From the NCBI GenBank assembly GCA_015207585.1, contig JADEWQ010000005.1, positions 1-64,000 of the forward strand: a stretch of DNA of 64,000 bases, read 5' to 3'. The DNA is from Pleurocapsales cyanobacterium LEGE 06147 (lineage in GTDB: Bacteria > Cyanobacteriota > Cyanobacteriia > Cyanobacteriales > Xenococcaceae). The stretch's first letter is position 1. Each line of letters begins with the position of its first letter. Of the stretch, positions 16,308 to 23,800 are shown piece by piece. Under the pieces are notes generated by a model. It searched no databases. It was not told where the DNA came from and saw only the letters and a list, made by a program, of their open reading frames with translations. The position numbers and the translations under genes are program-made.

Positions 16308-17939
16308 CTAACTTGGTTCCCTTTCATCTGCTACCACAATTACAGGAATAGAACTTGATTCCAGCACAGCCTGAGATACAGAACCTACTAAAACTTCATC
16401 CCACGGTTTATGTCCTCGTTTACCGATTACAATCTCGGCAACTTGATGTTCTCTAGCCACGCGGATGATTTCCTCTGTTACCGAACCCTCAACGGTGATG
16501 AACCGATAGCGAATATCTGCCAGTAAGTGTTTGGCATTGTCTTTTAAGAATTGGATTCCCTTGAGATTTGGCGTTCGGATAACATGTAGAACGATGACTC
16601 TACCATCGCTGCGACGGGCAAGTTCGGCAGCTTTTTTCAATACTTCGATTGATATGGGAGAAGTGTCTACAGCAGCCAAGATAACGATATGACGAGAGAT
16701 CGATACTTTAGTAGGGTCAACTTCTCCTCGTTCGAGCAATTTGGGTGCAAAGGTAGGAATTGCCCAGGCTCCAACGGGTGCAGTTACTAAAATTGAAAGT
16801 GCCGCGAGCGCCAAAATCGTTTCTCCCCCAGCAATCCCCTGCGCCAGAGGAACGGCACCGATTGCTGCTTGAACGGTTGCCTTAGCAGAATTTCCTGGGA
16901 GTAGAAATAACCGTTGTCGCCAATTCCAGTTACTTCCCAAGGTAGAAAGATACCATCCAATTGCCCTGCCAACTAGGGTACCGATTGCCAGAAGCAACAA
17001 ACCAGATAACAGAACATCGCCCAAAACATTTAATTGAATGCTAGCTCCCAATAATACAAACAGCACAATTTCGGCGACAATCCAAAGGCTATTGAAGCCG
17101 CCGCGTAATGTTCGGGCTAATGGTGCGTCCAACTCAATTAAGAAAAATCCCGTTGCCATCACTGCCAGATAGCCAGAAAAGATGGGAAAATTTTCTGCCA
17201 GCACCACTAAAAGCAAAGTCAAACTAGCTGCAACTAAGGTATCTTGCACGGCATTCTGCGTCCAGTTCTGATTTGCTAGGAGTAATACTAAAAGTCTTGC
17301 CGTCATCATTCCCAAGACAACTCCCAAGACAATTTGCAAAACGATCTGAATGGGAAGAAGTTGGACTGCACTGAGAGTAAAGCCTCCAGGCAAAGTCATT
17401 CCCGTCAGGTTTCTCCCCGATAGGAAGGCAAGTAGCAAGCTAAACACTAGCAATAACAACACATCTGACAAAGCACTTCCTGTCAGAATTGTATCGGGAA
17501 TACCTTTTTTAACTCCCCAGCCCAAACTTTTTAAACGCAACATCCCTGGGACAATCACCGCTGGAGATTCTGCACCGATAATACAACCTAGCAACAGTCC
17601 CGTAGGAAAATCGAACTGAAACAAGAGCATCGCTGCCAAAGCGATCGCCACTGCCTCACAAGTTGCGGGTAAAAATCCCAGCCGCAAGGCTACAGTTCCT
17701 TGTTGTGCTAGTTTTTCTCGGTCTAGTCCCAAACCCGCTTTCATCAAAATAACCATGACAGCGATTGTCCGCAAAGGCGTTGCCGCTGCCAATACTCCAG
17801 GACTAATTACATCTGCAACTTGCGGTCCCAAGATAATTCCTACCAATACCATGCCCACTAAAGCTGGTGCTTTGAGATGATGGGCAATCTGACCCACAAA
17901 AAAGCCCGTCAGCAAGATCCAGAGAATACTTTCTAACAT
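16308..17939 (-). CDS. cation:proton antiporter (KefB/CPA2-like) with C-terminal universal stress domain
   Basis: Integral membrane antiporter of 543 residues. Residues 1-395 hold about 12 hydrophobic segments of the Na+/H+ exchanger fold (ILWILLTGFFVGQIAHHLKA at the start, LLGCIIGAESPAVIVPGML in the transport core with an acidic GAE motif). Residues about 410-543 form a universal stress protein domain (HIVILAAVDTSPISIEVL, IVIGKRGHKPWDEVLVGSVSQAV) with the glycine-rich nucleotide-binding loop. Such fusions are known in cyanobacteria and suggest that nucleotide binding controls ion flux. It stands alone, transcribed toward the sensor kinase, with its promoter expected just after 17940. Confidence 0.88.
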   Translation of the reverse strand: MLESILWILLTGFFVGQIAHHLKAPALVGMVLVGIILGPQVADVISPGVLAAATPLRTIAVMVILMKAGLGLDREKLAQQGTVALRLGFLPATCEAVAIALAAMLLFQFDFPTGLLLGCIIGAESPAVIVPGMLRLKSLGWGVKKGIPDTILTGSALSDVLLLLVFSLLLAFLSGRNLTGMTLPGGFTLSAVQLLPIQIVLQIVLGVVLGMMTARLLVLLLANQNWTQNAVQDTLVAASLTLLLVVLAENFPIFSGYLAVMATGFFLIELDAPLARTLRGGFNSLWIVAEIVLFVLLGASIQLNVLGDVLLSGLLLLAIGTLVGRAIGWYLSTLGSNWNWRQRLFLLPGNSAKATVQAAIGAVPLAQGIAGGETILALAALSILVTAPVGAWAIPTFAPKLLERGEVDPTKVSISRHIVILAAVDTSPISIEVLKKAAELARRSDGRVIVLHVIRTPNLKGIQFLKDNAKHLLADIRYRFITVEGSVTEEIIRVAREHQVAEIVIGKRGHKPWDEVLVGSVSQAVLESSSIPVIVVADEREPS

Positions 17940-18940
17940 AATGCTTTCTAGATATGATGTAACTTGCTGATGGAAGTTCGGTTAAAAAAACAAATAGCCC
18001 CTCTCTTCCGTAGCAAGTCGGAACAGTAGGAGCCATCAGCCTTCTGGTGGCGATCGCCTAAGCCCAGATAGCGGTTAAGGCGAGCCCCATCGCCTTATTT
18101 ATTCTTTACAATTGCCAATTCTGATAGTACCAAGAGAAGTTTAATCTACAGCCATTTTTCAACAATGTTTATGACGAGCAATTGGACGCTAACCATTCTT
18201 TGAATAATTGACATCAGTAGCAAACACTAGGGTGTCTTCAGAACAAAAGTAATCCATCGCCATAGCAGAAATAATTAATAGAGAATTGGGATGCAATGAA
18301 TAGGCGATCGCGCACCTCACTTCTCTCCAGCAAACTGGCTGGGCGATTCTCTTTCTCTAACAAAAACTTTACGGTTTTGTCGCAGAACTTTCCTCTACTG
18401 CATTAATTAGTCGGGAGAGGCAACCTATCCTACTACATCAACAGGAATTAAGCATTTGCTTTAAGATTTAACTTGTCTCCGATGTCGTGCTGTGTTATTT
18501 GAATGGTGGCAAAGTCAGTCTATTTAATTTCCCACTAGCAATAATAAATAACCACTTGTCGTTATCTCAAGCTATCAAGCTATTCTGATTGAAGCAGAAC
18601 TGCAAGTACAAGATTAATTGTGACTGCCTTAGCAGCAGTAAAGCGATCGCTGCTTAAGCTCATCCCCTACTGTTGTTGCGAGGGATTTCGCGTCATTAGT
18701 CATTAGTTATTGGGAATAGGTGAACTTTACAAAGATAAGAAAACTCTCATCAAACTTTTATTAATCAATACTTATTAACATGCCAAATCCTAAAAACTAG
18801 AAAAGTTACATCCAAAAATGACTAAAACTATATTAATAACCAGCAAAAGCTATTTTCTGGACAAAAAGATAAACCTGTCCCCAGACACTTTCGGCTTAGG
18901 ACAGGCTTTTTACAATCTAACTTCAAGAGTTTAGCTAGAT
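17940..18940. other. 1-kb region without a gene
   Basis: No credible coding frame on either strand. It holds HIP1 octamers (about 18045, 18304, 18643), a hairpin with GCCATCAG against CTGGTGGC near 18032-18051, and a terminator-like hairpin at its right end. Short broken frames suggest decayed DNA, but no parent gene is recognisable. Confidence 0.6.
18872..18914 (-). terminator. Rho-independent terminator of the pyruvyl transferase gene
   Basis: CCTGTCC (18873-18879) pairs with GGACAGG (18900-18906), with a long loop containing a small inner stem. On the minus strand the stem is followed by TTTATCTTTTT; on the plus strand by CTTTTT, so it may work both ways. It lies just past the 3' end of the gene ending at 18941. 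Confidence 0.6.
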
Positions 18941-19987
18941 TTAAACAGAAACTGTTGAACTTAAAGCACCCTGGTTAATTGCATCTTTTAACTCGTTTAG
19001 CATTTTTAATGATGAAGCTTTTAGGGATGCTACGGTAGCAGGATCGATTGGCTGAATATCGGGAGAAAATTGATCGGCTAGAGTATCTCTACGATGGTGA
19101 GATATCAAATCTTCCCGATTAATTGCTTTATAGAAATTAACGAACTTATCAGTTGTTATCAATGTAATTGCAGGAATTCCCATCATTGATGCTACTACAC
19201 AGCCATGAAACTTCATACTTGCCATAACATGACAAGTGGAAATTTCTTCGGTAATGCGATCGATCTCCTCAGTATAAACTAGTTCAATTCCTGGTAGCTG
19301 GAACTGGAAGTTGTGTATTTCTTCATAATCTTCTTTGCCAATCTCGCCAGTGGCTAAGATAATTTGCTTGATCTTGTATCCTTCACCAATAACTTTTCCG
19401 CATAGTTTTCTAATATTCTGATAATTAATTTCTCCTTTTCCTTGTTTGCGGGTAATCAAACCAAAAATCTTTTCGCTATTTGAAGGATTAGCTTTAGGAA
19501 AGTCTAACGAGCATACTAGATCTGCACTGACGTGAACTTTGATTCTCGGTTGCAAAAATTTTTCGATCCATTCTTTACTTTCCACATCTCGAACGCTAAT
19601 AAAGCGAACATTGGGATGGCGCATAAATTTGCGAAGTCTTTCTATCACTTTCGGATCGTTATTGCTACCATAGTTACCCGCCCAGGTAGGTACGCCTACT
19701 CCAGCAATATAAACAGGCTTCTCCAGGAATTCGTCCTCAAAATATAAATCTGTCCAATAGCTGGGAATGAGCAAGTCACCGCCACCTATCAAAATACAGT
19801 CAACATTTTTAACTTTTTCAGCTTTAGGAGTAGTAAAATACGGACGATCGCAAATATCGTGAAGTATTTGAAAATTGAACTCGGGCATTGCTTTTTGAAA
19901 AGCTTTGACAAATAGTTCATCTCCGTAATTGCCAAAATTGTAATATCCTACCAAGCCAACAGTTTTTTTCTTGTTCTGAGCTTTCAT
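18941..19987 (-). CDS. polysaccharide pyruvyl transferase family protein
   Basis: Predicted cytoplasmic transferase of about 348 residues that adds pyruvate ketals from PEP to sugars of surface polysaccharides. Seen: the family start TVGLVGYYNFGNYGDELFVKAF, the GGGDLLIPSYW segment and the C-terminal MASMKFHGCVVASMMGIPAI block with the conserved KFHG. I chose ATG at 19987 because GGAG lies 8-9 bp upstream; an in-frame start at 20038 would add 17 residues without family similarity. It follows a sulfotransferase gene and the TPR-glycosyltransferase gene in the same direction, so a role in decorating an exopolysaccharide fits. Confidence 0.85.
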   Translation of the reverse strand: MKAQNKKKTVGLVGYYNFGNYGDELFVKAFQKAMPEFNFQILHDICDRPYFTTPKAEKVKNVDCILIGGGDLLIPSYWTDLYFEDEFLEKPVYIAGVGVPTWAGNYGSNNDPKVIERLRKFMRHPNVRFISVRDVESKEWIEKFLQPRIKVHVSADLVCSLDFPKANPSNSEKIFGLITRKQGKGEINYQNIRKLCGKVIGEGYKIKQIILATGEIGKEDYEEIHNFQFQLPGIELVYTEEIDRITEEISTCHVMASMKFHGCVVASMMGIPAITLITTDKFVNFYKAINREDLISHHRRDTLADQFSPDIQPIDPATVASLKASSLKMLNELKDAINQGALSSTVSV

Positions 19988-20181
19988 TATTTTTTTCTCC
20001 TTATCTATTAGGATTAGATTGAGTTTTAGACGAGACAAAACGTTAGGTCGAACATCAAAGATAAGATTAAGGCTTAAGCATAATCGACTTTAATTTACTT
20101 TAGGCAAACCTTTGATTCGCTTGGATGATTAATATTTTTACATAAGATTTATAATCGCCTTTGTTTGATATTCTTCGATGA

Positions 20182-20859
20182 CTAAATGTTAATCACTTTT
20201 TCGTCCTGTACAGGGTTAAAATCTATGCAACCCCCATTATGAAGAACTTTATAATATAAATTCATATCTTCTTGATAATGCTCGAAAATTAAAGTATAAA
20301 CTTTTTTTGTTGGTAAAATTAGCTCGCTATTATTTGCTTTTTTTTGATGCATGATTGTTTGATTAATATGCTCTAGGTGTACTTGCTCTGGTATGTAACA
20401 TTTCTTTTTTATATATTCAAAGCCTTCCTCGATCTTTGAAAGTAAAAAGATACAGTCAACAATAATTTTTCCTCGATCATCTACTAGCCAAGATATTTGA
20501 CTGGGTTTTTTGGGCTGTATCATCCATTCTTCTAGATTCAGAGAATTTGCTAAATTAAATTTTTCAGGCTGAGCTCTTTTTGACCATTCACTATATTTAT
20601 TAAATAAATACCAAGATCTAAAAAATTCAAAGGGTTCTCTGATAATAGCAAATGAAAATAACTTGTTGTAGGAATCGCCTAACATATTTTTAGCTTCAAA
20701 AGCTTTCAGATGTTTTCGATGAATACTAATATCTTTTTTTTGTCGATAACTATAGCCGTAAATGGTGTCAGAGTAAGGCTCCAAAACTTTTTCTATAGAA
20801 GTCCCCCCTGTCTTAGGTATGTGGATAAAAATAAATCTTTTTTGATTGGAAATAAGCAT
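20182..20859 (-). CDS. sulfotransferase family protein
   Basis: Predicted PAPS-dependent sulfotransferase, 225 residues. Seen: the 5'-phosphosulfate loop FIFIHIPKTGGTSIEKVL (about residues 8-25) and the 3'-phosphate site AIIREPFEFFRSWYLF (about 72-87). No signal peptide or membrane segment, so it acts in the cytoplasm. It belongs to the sulfotransferase family 2-like group often found in polysaccharide clusters. Base composition is more AT-rich than the neighbouring TPR gene, which may mark separate origin. It sits 34 bp after the TPR-GT gene in the same direction and probably sulfates the polymer made by this region, consistent with sulfated cyanobacterial sheaths. Confidence 0.8.
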   Translation of the reverse strand: MLISNQKRFIFIHIPKTGGTSIEKVLEPYSDTIYGYSYRQKKDISIHRKHLKAFEAKNMLGDSYNKLFSFAIIREPFEFFRSWYLFNKYSEWSKRAQPEKFNLANSLNLEEWMIQPKKPSQISWLVDDRGKIIVDCIFLLSKIEEGFEYIKKKCYIPEQVHLEHINQTIMHQKKANNSELILPTKKVYTLIFEHYQEDMNLYYKVLHNGGCIDFNPVQDEKVINI

Positions 20860-20893
20860 AATTTTTTTTTGTTAGGTGGATAAATAGATACAA

Positions 20894-23800
20894 TTATTTG
20901 CTGTTTGTTGGTATTAAGGACAAAATTTCTCGCTCATACTGAGCAAAAATACTCTGCCAGTCATATTCTTGTTCGACTAGCTTGCGACCATTAACGCGCA
21001 ATCTGTTTCTTAAGCCAGCACTAGAACTAAGTTGTAATATTGCTTCGGCAAACTCCTCCGGTTCGTCGCGAATTAAAATATTTTCTCCGTCCTTTACCTC
21101 TAAACCTTCACAACCAAGACTAGTAGAAATGACTGGTAAACCCATAGCCATAGAATGAAGAATTTTGATACGAGTACCGCTACCCAAACGGATAGGGACT
21201 ACAGTCATGCTGCAATCTCGAGCTACATCGCTCATGTTTTCTGGGTTGGCTACTATCTCTATGTGGGAATCACGTTCAGACAGTGCCTGCACTTGAGGAG
21301 AAGGATCGCGTCCGGCAATGCAAAACGGTAGGGTTTCGTCTTCTTGCCTAATTCGGGGTAAGATTTCTTCTACAAAATACAAAACGGCATCGATATTCGG
21401 GTAATACGCCATCGTTCCCATATACAGCATTTTTCGGTTATTAGTACTGTCTAAAGGAACGATGGTGCGAGTATCAATTCCATTTTTGACGATAATAGTT
21501 CTGCATCCCGGACAACGACGCTCTAATTCTTCTTTGTCGTCCTGACTAACTACTGTTCTGAGTGTAAACTTCGGCCATGTTTGATTTTCATAATTTTCTA
21601 GTAGTCTTGACTCTCTAGCAGAATCTAAAAATACTTTTACTGCATCTACATTTTCTGCTGTTGCTGCCAAGTCAGACTTGTCAACGTTAGCACATTGCTG
21701 AAGAATTCTCGACTCAATATTATGTTCATTTAAAATTGTGGTGTGGTTTTGAAATAGAGAGATATAGGGAGTAGAAAAAATAAAGTCAAACAGCACTGCA
21801 TCAAAAGGAATCTGAGCTAATTGCTGCAGCACTTTCCACATATTCCACGTTCCCCAATGATAAATTTGATTCTGTCGATCTACTCTACGGGGTGAAAGAG
21901 GAACGCCCAACTTTATCATGATGGCAAAATCGCAATAATCTTGCAGAGATTCTTCGATCGCATAATCTGCATCATCAAAAATAAAGGAAACTACTGTTAG
22001 GTGATGGCGATTTCCCAAATATTTAATTTGCTCGAACATGCGGATTGCTCCTCCGGTGTTGGGAGGATAGGGAGGATAGGGAGTAACGAGTAAAATTCTT
22101 AGAGCATCATCGTTCTTGGCAGGCTCGCGAGTGCAAGATACTCCGCCGTAAGACGAGGAGAGATGCTTGCACTTCGTAAGAATCTGCTGACAATAGTCGA
22201 CTACGCGCTGCCAACGACTTTGCAGTTGCAAAATGCGGTCTCGGTTGTGATAAAATCCTTCAAAATCGGGATTTAGTTGAATCGCTCGATTATATGCTTC
22301 TAGGGCTTCGCTCAGATCCCATCTGCCCGTGAGAGCATCTCCATATCCGTTATAGTACCAACAGTTTTCTGGTTCTAGCTCGATCGCTTTTCGATAACAA
22401 ACTAAAGCTCGGTCGAGATTAGCCTGATTGGTCAGAGCATTACCTAGTTGAAAATAAGCTTCTGCGCAGTGGGGGTGAAATTCGAGAGCCGTTTGCAACC
22501 AGACAATTGCCTGCTCGAGTTGTTTCTGATAAATGCAGTTTTTGCCTCGCTCTAGATAAGCTTCGGCTTTTTCTGGTCGGGGAGCTATTTGATCTAGCTG
22601 ACCGAGCAGCAAGAGTTTTTGCGCTGCGTCTCCTGTTTGATGGCTTAACTGCTCCAGTTTGGAGACGATTTCCGTGTTATGAGGTTGATACTGTAAGGCT
22701 AATTGATAGTAGACCAGTGCCTGCTGGAGCTGATTTTGTCTGACTAGGGTGTTGGCTAACTGAAAATAAAGCTTGCTGTTATTTGGCTGTAGTTCCAGAG
22801 CTTTGTGGTAAATTTCGAGATCGTCTGGATTTTGTTTGATGACTTCTTGATAATAAGTTAGGGCGTGATGAGAATCTAATTGAGAACGTCGCCCCAAAGC
22901 ATCGGCTAACTTAGCATGGATTAAAGGTAAATCTGGTTGAAGTTGAACTGCGCGGCGATAGCTAGCGATCGCCTCATCCCAAATTCCTTGTTTAGTTAGG
23001 ATGTCCCCTAAATAATAATAAGCCCAAGCAAAATTGGGGTCTAGTTGGGTAGCTTGACGGAAAGATTCAATCGCTTCGGTCGGTCGCTCTTGTTTGAGAA
23101 GAACTCTGCCCAGATTGTAGTGTGCCCAGGGATAATCGGGTTGGAGCCTAATAGTTCGTTGATAGACGATAATTGCCTCTGCCCATTTTTGCTGCTCGAA
23201 CAGAGCATCTCCTAATTGATGCTGGAGTTGAAAATCAGTTTGGTTGATTTGCCAAAAGTCGGGTTCGATTTCTGTAATTTTTTGATAGCAAGTAAATGTT
23301 TCCTCCCATCGATCCAGTTTACTGAGAGCTACCCCTAAGTTATAGTAAGACCAGCTAAAATGAGGTTCGATCGCAATCGCCTGACGATAAGCTGCTATTG
23401 CTTCTTGCCAGCGTTGCTGTTGGAGCAATGCATCTCCCAAATGGTGATAGGCTTGCCAGCAATCTGGTTGTAGTTGAGTGGTAGTTTGATAGCAGGCGAT
23501 CGCCTCTTGCCAATTCCGTTGTTTTGTCCGGGCTTGACCCAAATGGAAGTGTAGCTGTCCATCTTCGGGTAGTTGTTCTACAGCTTGTCGATACAGATTG
23601 AGCGCTTCCTGCTCCTCTAACAATTCTCCCAAGCGAAGATAACCTAATCTAAAATGAGGATCGAGTTCGATGGAAAGTTGATAACAAAAAGCAGCTTCGT
23701 CTCTGTTTCCTGCTTCTAGGAGAGCATTACCCAACTCGACACATTCGGAAGCATTTGCCTGCTCGGGTTCCAGCCTCAGTGCTCGATAGCGATATTCGCA

